Of a stretch of 64,000 nt of DNA, positions 1-8,894 are shown piece after piece. Positions within the stretch are counted from its first letter, which is position 1. The number at the start of each line of letters is the position of its first letter. The position numbers and the translations under genes are program-made. The stretch comes from Streptomyces cinnamoneus. Lineage in GTDB: Bacteria; Actinomycetota; Actinomycetes; Streptomycetales; Streptomycetaceae. Location: contig NZ_BMVB01000008.1 of the NCBI RefSeq assembly GCF_014650495.1, positions 62,001-126,000 on the forward strand, read 5' to 3'. The notes beneath the pieces are model-generated. The model saw only the letters and a program-made list of their open reading frames with translations, was not told where the DNA came from and made no database searches.

Positions 1-306
<306 letters not shown>

Positions 307-333
307 CGCCGGCGGGCCCGTAGCGGCCGCATG

Positions 334-372
334 CGAAGGGGCCGGACACCGTGCAGGTGTCCGGCCCCTTCG
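334..372. terminator. Bidirectional terminator between asd and permease gene
   Basis: A perfect 17-bp GC-rich inverted repeat (334-350 with 356-372) and a 5-nt loop lie between the two convergent genes, so it can end transcription from both sides. There is no clear U-tract, as is common in Streptomyces. Confidence 0.8.
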
Positions 373-387
373 TCGTGCGCTCGCCGG

Positions 388-1821
388 TCAGCCGGCCTTC
401 GCCGCCAGCATCCGCTGGCGGACGTAGCCGGTCAGCGCCAGGGCGGCGGTCAGGCCGGCCGTGAAGTACAGCTGGACGCGGGTGTCCTCCTCGCGCAGCA
501 TCAGGGACAGCACGCCCACGATGCCGGCCAGCGCGACCCACGTCAGCGCCGGGAAGAGCCACATCCGCACCACGAGCCGCTCCGGCGCCTCGCGCTCCAG
601 CTGCCGGCGCATGCGCAGCTGGGTGACCGCGATGAAGCCCCAGACCACGAGGACGGCGGCGCCCGTCATGTAGAGGAGCCACTTGAAGACGGTGTCCGGC
701 CACCAGTAGCTGAGCAGGACGGCGAAGAAGCCGAAGGCGGAGGAGGCCAGGACGGTCAGCCGGGGCACGCCGCCGGTGACCTTGGCCAGGAACTTCGGGC
801 CCTCGCCGCGCATCACCAGGGAGTGCGACATCCGGGAGGCGCCGTAGATGTTGGCGTTCATCGCGGAGAGCAGGGCGATCAGCACGATGACGTTCATGAT
901 CTGCCCGGCGGCCGGGATGTCGAGGTACTTCAGCACCGCGACGTAGGGGCCGTCGGTGGTGAGCGACTTGTCGTTCCACGGGATGACGGTGACGACGACG
1001 AGCATCGAGCCGACGTAGAAGAGCGCGATGCGCCACATCGCCGTGCGGACCGCCTGGGCGACGCCCTTGACGGGCTGCTCGGACTCGGCGGCGGCGATGG
1101 TGACCGTCTCCAGGCCGCCGTAGGCGAAGACGGAGGCCAGCAGGCCGACGACCAGGCCGTTGGCACCGTTGGGCAGGAAGCCGCCGTGGCCGGTGAGGTT
1201 GTCACCGCCGGGGGAGGACGTGCCGGGCAGCAGGCCGAGGATCGCCAGCACGCCCAGCACCAGGAAGATGCCGATCGCGGCGACCTTCAGGGCGGCGAAC
1301 CAGAACTCGAACTCGCCGAAGTTGCTGACGGCCGCGAGGTTGGTGCCGCAGAAGACGGCCATGAAGATCAGGACCCACATCCACGATGCGGTGGAGGGGA
1401 ACCACGAGACCATGATGGACGCCGCGCCGATCGCCTCCACGGCGATGCCGACGCACAGCTCCACCCAGAACATCCAGCCCGCGGTGAAGCCCGCCCAGGG
1501 GCCTATCGCCTTCTCGGCGTGGACGGAGAAGGTTCCCGAGGCCGGATTGGCCGCGGACATTTCGCCGAGCATGCGCATCACGAGCATCACGAGCAGCCCG
1601 GATATCGCATAGGCGAGCACGATCGCCGGTCCGGCGGCGGCGATTCCGGCGCCGGAGCCGACGAAGAGTCCGGCGCCGATGACGCCGCCCAGCGCGATCA
1701 TCGAAAGATGGCGCTGCTTGAGGCCGTGCGACAGATTGCCGTGGCCGCCCGGTGTGCCGTCCGGTGCCGCGCCGGTGACCTCGTCGCGCTCGGGCGCGGA
1801 GGTCGCAGGTGTCCCAGTCAT
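388..1821 (-). CDS. Amino acid permease (APC superfamily)
   Basis: This 477-aa polytopic protein belongs to the amino acid permease group of the APC superfamily (relatives include GabP, AnsP, CycA), secondary transporters that import amino acids with protons. The family signature of TM1, GGVIGAGLFVGSG, follows a hydrophilic N-terminus of about 40 residues, and roughly twelve hydrophobic segments follow. The TM3 region MRMLGEMSAANPASG is also conserved. It is the last of two same-direction permease genes, 175 bp after the stop of the upstream paralogue. Substrate cannot be told from sequence. The ATG at 1821 gives the normal family length. Confidence 0.88.
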   Translation of the reverse strand: MTGTPATSAPERDEVTGAAPDGTPGGHGNLSHGLKQRHLSMIALGGVIGAGLFVGSGAGIAAAGPAIVLAYAISGLLVMLVMRMLGEMSAANPASGTFSVHAEKAIGPWAGFTAGWMFWVELCVGIAVEAIGAASIMVSWFPSTASWMWVLIFMAVFCGTNLAAVSNFGEFEFWFAALKVAAIGIFLVLGVLAILGLLPGTSSPGGDNLTGHGGFLPNGANGLVVGLLASVFAYGGLETVTIAAAESEQPVKGVAQAVRTAMWRIALFYVGSMLVVVTVIPWNDKSLTTDGPYVAVLKYLDIPAAGQIMNVIVLIALLSAMNANIYGASRMSHSLVMRGEGPKFLAKVTGGVPRLTVLASSAFGFFAVLLSYWWPDTVFKWLLYMTGAAVLVVWGFIAVTQLRMRRQLEREAPERLVVRMWLFPALTWVALAGIVGVLSLMLREEDTRVQLYFTAGLTAALALTGYVRQRMLAAKAG

Positions 1822-1996
1822 GGTCGTACTTCCCCGTGGGTGAGAGCTTGGGAAAAAAGTGCCGCAGAAAGTTGCCTCAGTGTGGGGGTCATGTTCGCTC
1901 AGGACAACACCTGTGACACAGCTGTCCGATATTCAGACCTCGTGATTACCGTGGGTATCTGATATATCGCCAGAACCAAGGCTTTTTCCGGGTGAA

Positions 1997-3394
1997 CTAT
2001 TTCGTGCGGCGCAGCCGGAGTTCGCGCAGCCCCGCCACGACGAGCACCGCGGCCGTCGCCGCCGCCGACCACAGCAGCTGCGGACGGGCCTCGGCGTCGG
2101 TGAGCATCAGCACGATCACACCGGCCATGCCGGCCAGGGCGGCCCAGGTCAGGTAGGGGAAGCACCACATGCGCAGGGTCAGCTTCTCGGGCATCTCCCG
2201 CTCGATGCGCGGACGCAGCCGCAGCTGCGAGGCGGCGATCAGGCCCCAGACGAAGAGCAGTACCGCGCCCACGGCGTTGAGCAGGTAGTGGAAGATCGAA
2301 TCCGGCCACTTGAGATTGAGTATGACCGAGGCGAATCCGAAGGCGACCGATGCGAGGACGGCCCGGCGGGGCACCCCGCCGCCCGAGACCTTCAGCAGCG
2401 CACGCGGCGCCTCACCGCGCTCGGCCAGCGAGAACACCATCCGCGACGAGCCGTAGAGGTTCGCGTTCAGCGCGGACAGCAGCGCCACGAAGACCACGAT
2501 GTTCATGATCTGGCCGGCCGCCGGCACCCCGACGTGGTCCAGCACGGCCACGTACGGGCTCTGTCCGGGCTGGATCGAGGACCAGGGGAGCAGGGTGACG
2601 ATGACGAGCATCGAGCCCACGTAGAAGAAGAGGATGCGCCACACGGCGCTGCGCACCGCACGGCCCACCGCCCGCGCCGGGTCGTCGGACTCGGCGGCCG
2701 CGATGGTGACGACCTCCAGGCCGCCGAAGGCGAAGACGACGGCGAGCACGCCCGAGATCACACCGCTCCAGCCGTGCGGCAGGAAGCCGCCCTGGCCGGT
2801 CAGGTTGCTCATCCCCACCGCATCGGTGTCCGGCAGCAGCCCGAAGATCGCCAGCAGGCTCAGCCCGAGGAAGAGCACGATCGCGCCGACCTTCAGGGCG
2901 GCGAACCAGAACTCGAACTCACCGAAGTTCTTCACCGCCGCGAGATTCGCGGTCGTGAAGACCAGCATGAAGATCAGCACCCAGCCCCACTGCGGCACCG
3001 ACGGTGCCCAGCCGTGCGCGATCTGCGCGGCGCCCGTCGCCTCCACGGCGAGCACGACCACCAGCAGGAACCAGTACAGCCAGCCCACCGTGAAGCCGGC
3101 CCACCGGCCCAGCGCACGCTCGGCGTGCACCGAGAAGGCGCCCGACGCCGGCATGGCCGACGACAGCTCGCCGAGCATCCGCATCACCAGCATGGCGAGC
3201 GCGCCCGCGATCAGGTACGAGACGATGATGCCGGGGCCGGCCACCGCGATTCCGGCGCCGGAGCCGACGAAGAGTCCGGCGCCGATCACGCCGCCGAGGC
3301 CCAGCATCGTCAGATGCCGCTGCTTGAGCCCCGCGGCCAGCGGTTCCTTCTCGCCGGCGGCCAGGGGCGCGTCGGCAGGCTGTGCATCGTGCAT
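1997..3394 (-). CDS. Amino acid permease (APC superfamily), second paralogue
   Basis: This 465-aa permease is closely similar to its downstream neighbour: TM1 motif GGVIGAGLFVGSG, TM3 motif MRMLGELSSAMPASG and about twelve membrane segments. It should be a proton-coupled amino acid importer in the cytoplasmic membrane. The frame stays open far upstream, over the divergent bioY region, but the ATG at 3394 (MHDAQPADAP) gives a normal-length protein whose short hydrophilic N-terminus resembles the paralogues, so that start was chosen. Substrate unknown. Confidence 0.86.
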   Translation of the reverse strand: MHDAQPADAPLAAGEKEPLAAGLKQRHLTMLGLGGVIGAGLFVGSGAGIAVAGPGIIVSYLIAGALAMLVMRMLGELSSAMPASGAFSVHAERALGRWAGFTVGWLYWFLLVVVLAVEATGAAQIAHGWAPSVPQWGWVLIFMLVFTTANLAAVKNFGEFEFWFAALKVGAIVLFLGLSLLAIFGLLPDTDAVGMSNLTGQGGFLPHGWSGVISGVLAVVFAFGGLEVVTIAAAESDDPARAVGRAVRSAVWRILFFYVGSMLVIVTLLPWSSIQPGQSPYVAVLDHVGVPAAGQIMNIVVFVALLSALNANLYGSSRMVFSLAERGEAPRALLKVSGGGVPRRAVLASVAFGFASVILNLKWPDSIFHYLLNAVGAVLLFVWGLIAASQLRLRPRIEREMPEKLTLRMWCFPYLTWAALAGMAGVIVLMLTDAEARPQLLWSAAATAAVLVVAGLRELRLRRTK

Positions 3395-3676
3395 GGGAGT
3401 CGAATCTCTCGGGTCAGTGCGCCTGACGCGAGGACACGCAGGAGCGGGGTGGGGTGGGGTCCAGATTCTCCCGCCCGGGTGGCCGGAGCCAAGCGGACCG
3501 GGATTCTCGTGATGAGCATCACGTTTCCACGAGCAACGATGGCGAACAGGGTCCTTCCGCGCTCGGAACCCCACAGGACCGGCCCGTCGCGTTTGTCGCT
3601 GCCGTCCGGTGCCCGAAGGGTGACGCTCGGCTAACGTCAGCGTGTCCCACCCACCTTTCTCTCCCGCGGAGTACCG

Positions 3677-4279
3677 ATGGCCACCGCAGCTGCCCCCGCC
3701 ACCCGGACCGGAACGGTCCTCGCCGATCTGCTCCCCGCCTCCACCGCGGGCCGCGCCCGCGTCCGCGACGCGGCCCTGGTCCTCGGCGGCGCCGCGCTGA
3801 CCGGCATCACCGCGCAGATAGCCGTCCCCGTGCCGGGCTCGCCCGTGCCCGTCAGCGGCCAGACCTTCGCCGTGCTGCTCGTCGGCACCGCCCTGGGCGC
3901 CCGCCGCGGCTTCCTCTCGCTCGCCCTCTACGCCGCCGCCGGCATGGCGGGCATGCCCTGGTTCGCCGAGGGCCGCTCCGGCGCCGCGTTCCCCTCCTTC
4001 GGCTACGTGCTGGGCATGCTGCTCGCCGCGACCGTCGTCGGCGCGCTGGCGCGCCGCGGCGCCGACCGCTCCGTGCTGCGCACCGCGGGCACCATGGCCC
4101 TGGGCTCCGCGATCGTCTACGCGGTGGGCGTGCCCTACCTGGCGCTGGCCGCGCACATGCCGCTGAGCGAGGCGGTCGCCGTGGGCCTGACGCCCTTCCT
4201 GATCGGCGACGCCCTCAAGGCCGCGCTGGCCATGGGCGCCCTGCCGGCGGCCTGGAAGCTGCTCGGCCGCCGCGGCTGA
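3677..4279 (+). CDS. bioY: BioY family biotin transporter substrate-binding subunit
   Basis: This 200-aa membrane protein matches BioY, the S component that binds biotin in ECF-type vitamin transporters and can also work alone with low activity. About six hydrophobic segments are visible, with the family stretch VPVPGSPVPVSGQTFAVLL at about residues 53-71 and the TM region GTALGARRGFLSLALY after it. No bioM/bioN ATPase or T component lies next to it, so it is either a solo BioY or uses a shared energising module elsewhere. It is encoded against the direction of the three flanking permease genes and ends at a strong bidirectional terminator. Confidence 0.9.
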   Translation: MATAAAPATRTGTVLADLLPASTAGRARVRDAALVLGGAALTGITAQIAVPVPGSPVPVSGQTFAVLLVGTALGARRGFLSLALYAAAGMAGMPWFAEGRSGAAFPSFGYVLGMLLAATVVGALARRGADRSVLRTAGTMALGSAIVYAVGVPYLALAAHMPLSEAVAVGLTPFLIGDALKAALAMGALPAAWKLLGRRG

Positions 4280-4303
4280 GACCGCACCGCAGGACCGTAC
4301 GGA

Positions 4304-4353
4304 ACGGGCCGGGCCCGCACCCCACGAGCGAAGGGGGTGCGGGCCCGGCCCGT
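4304..4353. terminator. Bidirectional terminator between bioY and third permease
   Basis: A perfect 20-bp GC-rich inverted repeat (4304-4323 with 4334-4353) and a 10-nt loop lie between convergent genes. Confidence 0.85.
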
Positions 4354-4376
4354 CTGCGTGTCCGCCGCTGCGGGCG

Positions 4377-5825
4377 TTACTCGGAGACGGCCTTGGCGGC
4401 CTTGCGGCGCTTGTCCAGGACCAGGCCGATGGCCAGCACGATGATGCCGAGCAGGGTCGAGAGCAGTACCTGCTCACGGTTGTCGCCGCCGTCGTAGACC
4501 ATGAAGCCGAGCACGAAGGTGATCATGCCGATGGTCGCCCAGGTCAGGTACGGGAAGAGCCACATCTTCACGAAGTGCCGCTCGGGCATCTCGCGCTTGA
4601 TGATCCCGCGGAACTTCAGCTGCGTGATGCAGATGACCAGCCACACGAAGAGGGCGATGGCACCCGAGGAGTTCAGCAGGAACTTGAAGACGGTGTCCGG
4701 CCAGACGTAGTTGAAGATGACCGAGACGAAGCCGAAGACGACCGAGCCGAGGATCGCGGCCTGCGGCACGCCCCGCTTGTTGACGACGGCGAACGCCTTG
4801 GGCGCGTCGCCGCGCTGGCCGAGGGAGAAGGCCATGCGGGAGGCGGTGTAGAGGCCGGAGTTCAGGCAGGAGAGCACCGCGGTCAGGACGATGACGTTCA
4901 TGACCTGGCCGGCGTGCGGGATGCCGATCGAGTCCAGGGCGGCGACGTAGCTGCCCTTCTCGGTGATCGTCTTCGAGTCCCACGGCAGGAGCGAGACCAC
5001 GACGAGGATCGAGCCGAGGTAGAAGACGGCGATGCGCCAGATGACGCTGTTGGTGGCCTGACGGACCGCGCGCTGCGGGTCCTCGGACTCACCGGCGGCC
5101 AGCGTGACGATCTCGCTGCCCATGAAGGAGAAGACGACCATCAGCACACCGGTGAGGATCGCGCCGGGACCGTTGGGCAGGAAGCCGCCGTGCGAGGTGA
5201 GGTAGTCGAAGCCGGCGCCCGGGTTGTCCGAGCCGGGCAGCACGCCGAACACGGCCAGGGCGCCGATGACGATGAACGCGGCGATCGCGACGACCTTGAT
5301 GCCGGCGAACCAGAACTCGAACTCACCGTAGGAGCTGACCGAGGCCAGGTTGGTGGCGGTCAGCACGACCATCACGATCAGCGCCCAGGCCCACTGGGGA
5401 ACGGCCGGTATCCAGCCTTCGAGGATCGCCGCACCCGCGGTCGCCTCGACCGCCAGCACCACGACCCAGAAGAACCAGTACAGCCAGCCGATGGTGAAGC
5501 CGGCCCAGCGGCCGAGCGCCCGGTCGGCGTAGGCGGAGAACGACCCGGAGGTCGGGTTGGCGGCGGCCATCTCGCCCAGCATCCGCATCACGAAGACGAC
5601 CATCGCGCCGACGAGTGCGTAAGAGAGGAGAATGCCGGGGCCGGCGGCGGCGATGCCGGAACCGGAACCCACGAAGAGGCCGGCGCCGATCACACCACCA
5701 ATCGCGATCATGGACAGGTGGCGGTTCTTGAGTCCGGCCTTCAGACCGTCCCCGCCCGCGATCGGGGCGTTGCCGGGGTCGCCGGACGTCGACGCCTTCG
5801 TCATGGTCGGCGGTGTCGCGCTCAT
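4377..5825 (-). CDS. Amino acid permease (APC superfamily), third paralogue
   Basis: This 482-aa protein is the third APC-type amino acid permease in the window, with TM1 motif GGVIGAGLFVGSGSGI, TM3 motif MRMLGEMAAANPTSG and about twelve membrane segments. It has the same overall plan as the two proteins at 388-3394. The start at 5825 (MSATPPTMTK) has a good ribosome site, AAGGAAC, 5-11 nt upstream on the minus strand. The frame could extend to 5933, but that extension is Asn/Lys/Arg-rich and comes from an A/T-rich promoter region. Its substrate is unknown. Confidence 0.87.
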   Translation of the reverse strand: MSATPPTMTKASTSGDPGNAPIAGGDGLKAGLKNRHLSMIAIGGVIGAGLFVGSGSGIAAAGPGILLSYALVGAMVVFVMRMLGEMAAANPTSGSFSAYADRALGRWAGFTIGWLYWFFWVVVLAVEATAGAAILEGWIPAVPQWAWALIVMVVLTATNLASVSSYGEFEFWFAGIKVVAIAAFIVIGALAVFGVLPGSDNPGAGFDYLTSHGGFLPNGPGAILTGVLMVVFSFMGSEIVTLAAGESEDPQRAVRQATNSVIWRIAVFYLGSILVVVSLLPWDSKTITEKGSYVAALDSIGIPHAGQVMNVIVLTAVLSCLNSGLYTASRMAFSLGQRGDAPKAFAVVNKRGVPQAAILGSVVFGFVSVIFNYVWPDTVFKFLLNSSGAIALFVWLVICITQLKFRGIIKREMPERHFVKMWLFPYLTWATIGMITFVLGFMVYDGGDNREQVLLSTLLGIIVLAIGLVLDKRRKAAKAVSE

Positions 5826-5979
5826 GTGCACGTTCCTTCGGGTTGTTCCTTTGGTTCTCGGGTTACGAGCCACCGCATTAGAACTTTTTAAAGGTGTCTT
5901 TAGGAAGACCTGAATCCATTTCGTTGTGTTCACAGAGAGTCACCGGCCCCTGCTGACCGATCGGGGCCCCGCGGCATGC

Positions 5980-5985
5980 CACACT
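5980..5985 (+). promoter_or_regulatory. Putative -10 element for leaderless rpiB transcript
   Basis: The hexamer CACACT (TANNNT-like at positions 2 and 6) is followed by exactly 7 nt and then the ATG of rpiB, and no ribosome site lies between. This fits transcription starting at the A of ATG. No clear -35 is visible. Confidence 0.4.
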
Positions 5986-5992
5986 CGGACGC

Positions 5993-6481
5993 ATGCGCGT
6001 GTACCTCGGCTCCGACCATGCCGGCTACGAACTCAAGAACCACCTCGTCGAGTGGCTCACGGCCCAGGGCCATGACCCCGTCGACTGTGGTCCCCACATC
6101 TACGACGCCCAGGACGACTACCCGCCGTTCTGCCTCCGCGCCGCGGAGCGGACCGCCGCGGACGAGGACAGCCTCGGCATCGTCATCGGCGGCTCGGGCA
6201 ACGGCGAGCAGATCGCCGCGAACAAGGTCAAGGGCGTCCGCGCCGCACTCGCCTGGAGCGAGCAGACGGCCGCGCTGGGCCGCGAGCACAACAACGCCAA
6301 CGTCATCAGCATCGGCGGCCGCATGCACACGCAGGAGGAGGCGACGAAGTTCGTCGAGATCTTCCTGGCCACCCCGTACTCGGGCGACGAGCGTCACACG
6401 CGCCGCATCGAGATGCTGAGCCGCTACGAGACGACGGGCGAGCTGCCCGCCATCCCGGCGCACCACCCGCAGCAGGACTGA
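5993..6481 (+). CDS. rpiB: Ribose-5-phosphate isomerase B
   Basis: This 162-aa protein is the RpiB (LacA/B family) enzyme that interconverts ribulose 5-phosphate and ribose 5-phosphate in the non-oxidative pentose phosphate pathway. The N-terminal GSDHAGYELK (residues 6-15) is the family signature. The active-site loop GGSGNGEQ spans residues 66-73. A Glu (E72) stands where E. coli RpiB has its catalytic Cys, as in the mycobacterial enzymes. The ATG at 5993 is preceded by a -10-like element at leaderless distance. It is divergent from the permease and upstream of the DNA glycosylase gene. Confidence 0.95.
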   Translation: MRVYLGSDHAGYELKNHLVEWLTAQGHDPVDCGPHIYDAQDDYPPFCLRAAERTAADEDSLGIVIGGSGNGEQIAANKVKGVRAALAWSEQTAALGREHNNANVISIGGRMHTQEEATKFVEIFLATPYSGDERHTRRIEMLSRYETTGELPAIPAHHPQQD

Positions 6482-6606
6482 GGCCGCGGCCTCTCCTCAT
6501 GGCGGCCCCTCCTCATGAGGAGGGGCCGCCGCCCGGGACCGAAGGCGCCGGGCCGCACGCCCGTCGTGGGCCACGACCACGAGACCGTCCGGAGGACGAA
6601 GACCCC

Positions 6607-7419
6607 ATGCCCGAAGGGCATACGATCCACCGCCTGGCGGCGGACCACCGTGAGGCGTTCGAGGGCGGCCCCGTCCGGGCGACCAGCCCCCAGGGCAAGT
6701 TCGCCGACAGCGCGGCGCTCATGGACGGCCGGGTCCTGGCCACCGCCGAGGCCCACGGCAAGCACCTCTTCCTCGGCTTCGACGGGCTCGGCTGGGTCCA
6801 CATCCACCTCGGCCTCTTCGGCAAGTACACATGGGGACCCGGCCGGGCGGTCCCGCCGCCCACCGACACCGTCCGCCTGCGCCTGGTGGGCCCCGACGCG
6901 TACGCCGACCTCCGCGGCCCCACCACCTGCACCCTCATCACCGACGCCGAGAAGCAGGCGATACACGACCGCCTCGGCCCGGACCCGCTGCGCCCGGAGC
7001 ACGACGGCGAGGCCGCCTTCGTCCGGATGTCCCGCAGCCGGACGAGCGTCGCCGCCCTCCTCATGGACCAGAAGGTGGTCGCCGGCGTCGGCAACGTCTA
7101 CCGCGCCGAGGTCCTCTTCCGGCACGGAATCGACCCCTATCGTCAGGGCCGCGACCTCACCCGACGGGAATGGGACGCCATCTGGTCGGACCTGGTCGAG
7201 CTGATGCGCGAGGGTGTCCGCAACAACCGCATCGACACCGTGCGCCCCGAGCACACCCCCGAAGCCATGGGCCGTCCGCCCCGCGTGGACGACCACGGCG
7301 GCGAGGTCTACGTCTACCGCCGCACCGGGCAGCCGTGCCACGTCTGCGACGGCGAGATCCGCACGGCCGGCCTGGCGGCCCGCAACCTCTTCTGGTGCCC
7401 GGAGTGCCAGCCGGCCTAG
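6607..7419 (+). CDS. nei: Fpg/Nei family DNA glycosylase (endonuclease VIII-like)
   Basis: This 270-aa bifunctional DNA glycosylase/AP lyase excises oxidised bases. The start MPEGHTIHR puts Pro2 and Glu3, the catalytic nucleophile and acid, at the N-terminus, which fixes the ATG at 6607; a ribosome site GGAGGA lies about 10 nt upstream. A conserved Lys in AHGKHL (about residue 60), the helix-two-turn-helix segment GVGNVYRAE, and a C-terminal C-x2-C ... C-x2-C zinc finger (CHVC / CPEC) complete the family pattern. The MPEGHT start resembles the actinobacterial Nei group more than Fpg (MPELPE). It follows rpiB with a 125-bp gap. Confidence 0.9.
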   Translation: MPEGHTIHRLAADHREAFEGGPVRATSPQGKFADSAALMDGRVLATAEAHGKHLFLGFDGLGWVHIHLGLFGKYTWGPGRAVPPPTDTVRLRLVGPDAYADLRGPTTCTLITDAEKQAIHDRLGPDPLRPEHDGEAAFVRMSRSRTSVAALLMDQKVVAGVGNVYRAEVLFRHGIDPYRQGRDLTRREWDAIWSDLVELMREGVRNNRIDTVRPEHTPEAMGRPPRVDDHGGEVYVYRRTGQPCHVCDGEIRTAGLAARNLFWCPECQPA

Positions 7420-7438
7420 GGAGCCCGCCCCTTCGGCG

Positions 7439-7468
7439 GACCGGCCGCGGATCTGTCCGCGGCCGGTC
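7439..7468. terminator. Bidirectional terminator
   Basis: A perfect 13-bp stem (7439-7451 with 7456-7468) with a 4-nt loop lies between the convergent glycosylase and acetyltransferase genes. Confidence 0.8.
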
Positions 7469-7489
7469 GGGAGCCGGTCGCAAGCGCCT

Positions 7490-8746
7490 TCAGAAGCCGT
7501 GCGGCAGCCACGGCGCGACCGTGCCGCCGAACGCCAGCGCGGCCTCCGCCAGCGTGCCCTCGCGCAGTTCCGCGACCCGCCCCGCGGCCGCCAGCGCGGT
7601 GAGGGACGTACCGCCGAGATAGGCCGCGCCCAACTCCCGCACCGACAGCGCCAGGTCGGCGGCGTCCTGCGTGCGCGCGCAGGACGCCCCCTTGGCGTCC
7701 CCGGTCAGCCGCCACCGTCCGGTGTTCCATGGGCAGAAGTCGTCGGTGACGTCGAGGACGACGTCGACCGGCACCTGGTACGTCCGCGCCGCGAGCGCCT
7801 CGCCGACGTCGACCAGGCGCACGTGCAACTGGTCGGTCACCCTGACCTGGCAGCGCCGTACGTCGTTGACCATCTGCAGCAGCGGGTCGTCGACGGGGAG
7901 GTTGCCGGCCTCGACGGCGGAGGTGAGGTCGATCCCGAAGAGGTACTGCCACAGCGCGGCGCGCGCGTCCGGGGTCAGCGCCTCCAGATCGCGCAGGACC
8001 ACCGTGCCGCGGGGCCCGCTCAGGTCCCACGCGGGCCGCACCGCGTACCGCGCGTACCCCACCGTCCTGCCGTCCGCCTCCGCCAGCACGCACTGCAGCG
8101 GCGAGGCGCCCTCGCGCGTGCTCTCGGGGTCGATCACCGGCAGGGCGTCCCAGCCGGGCAGGCGCGCGAGCATGCCCGGGCGGGTGGTGACCGCGTGCGC
8201 GTACACCGCCTCGCACGCGGCGCGCGCGGTCCCGGGCTCCGACAAGCGCAATCGCACGCCATCTGTTGCGTATGTTGCGTATGAGTTTTCAGTGACCTGC
8301 GGTACGGACAAGCGCGCGTGAGTCGTATCGATGAGCGCGGTCATCTTGTACGTCGCCGCGCCGTAGCCGAAGCGTCCGTAGATCTCGGGCTCCGAGGCGG
8401 TCAGCACGGCCAGCGGCTCGCCCCAGGACCGGACGTCGTCCAGCTGGCGCCGCATCATCGAGCGCAGCACGCCGCGCCGCCGGTGCGTGGGCCGCACGCC
8501 CACCATGGTCACGCCCGCCGCGGGCACCGACGCCCCGCCCGGCACCGTGATCCGGAAGGCGAACGCGCCGGTCGTGCCCACCACTTCGCCGTCGTCCCAG
8601 ACGCCGATCGAGCGGTCGTAGCAGGTCATCTCCCGCCAGAGCGACCGCTCCTCGGGGCTCTCCGGTACGCCGCCGAAGGCGAGTTCGAGCATGCCGTACC
8701 AGTGGTCCCAGTCCGCCGGGCGCAGTACGCGTAACTCCATCGTCAT
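7490..8746 (-). CDS. Eis-like GNAT family N-acetyltransferase with an early TTA codon
   Basis: This 418-aa protein has the Eis-type layout: an N-terminal GNAT domain with the acetyl-CoA motif VRPTHRRRGVLRSMM at about residues 84-98, a second degenerate GNAT half, and a C-terminal SCP2-like domain. It ends in Phe418, and in Eis enzymes the C-terminal carboxylate of the last Phe acts in catalysis. Such enzymes acetylate amines, including aminoglycosides and lysines; the substrate here is unknown. The codon at 8732-8734 (minus strand) is TTA, Leu5, so translation should depend on the bldA tRNA. Starts at 8746 or 8740 are both possible and neither removes the TTA. Confidence 0.88.
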   Translation of the reverse strand: MTMELRVLRPADWDHWYGMLELAFGGVPESPEERSLWREMTCYDRSIGVWDDGEVVGTTGAFAFRITVPGGASVPAAGVTMVGVRPTHRRRGVLRSMMRRQLDDVRSWGEPLAVLTASEPEIYGRFGYGAATYKMTALIDTTHARLSVPQVTENSYATYATDGVRLRLSEPGTARAACEAVYAHAVTTRPGMLARLPGWDALPVIDPESTREGASPLQCVLAEADGRTVGYARYAVRPAWDLSGPRGTVVLRDLEALTPDARAALWQYLFGIDLTSAVEAGNLPVDDPLLQMVNDVRRCQVRVTDQLHVRLVDVGEALAARTYQVPVDVVLDVTDDFCPWNTGRWRLTGDAKGASCARTQDAADLALSVRELGAAYLGGTSLTALAAAGRVAELREGTLAEAALAFGGTVAPWLPHGF

Positions 8747-8894
8747 AACCCATGCCTAGCAGCGCATACCCGGTCAAGCGAACGAATTTCGCATAGGGTT
8801 GCTCTCCGGGTGGCCGCCCGTCGCCCCCGTCGTGCCCGCGTCGGCGCGGCGTGAATCGACGCACCGCCGAATGGGTGGATAAGGTCCCGATGCA

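Noticed and set aside
1900..1990. Imperfect inverted repeat (CGATATTCAG ... CTGATATATCG) between two permease genes
   Set aside because: The arms are short and not exact, and no known regulator site was recognised. It may only reflect an A/T-rich promoter.
3395..4477. N-terminal extension of the second permease
   Set aside because: The open frame runs back over bioY, but it lacks conservation-like features and the permease family starts near 3394.
5601..5640. Possible TTA codon (TAA on the plus strand) in the third permease
   Set aside because: It is out of frame: the codons there read TCT TAC GCA.
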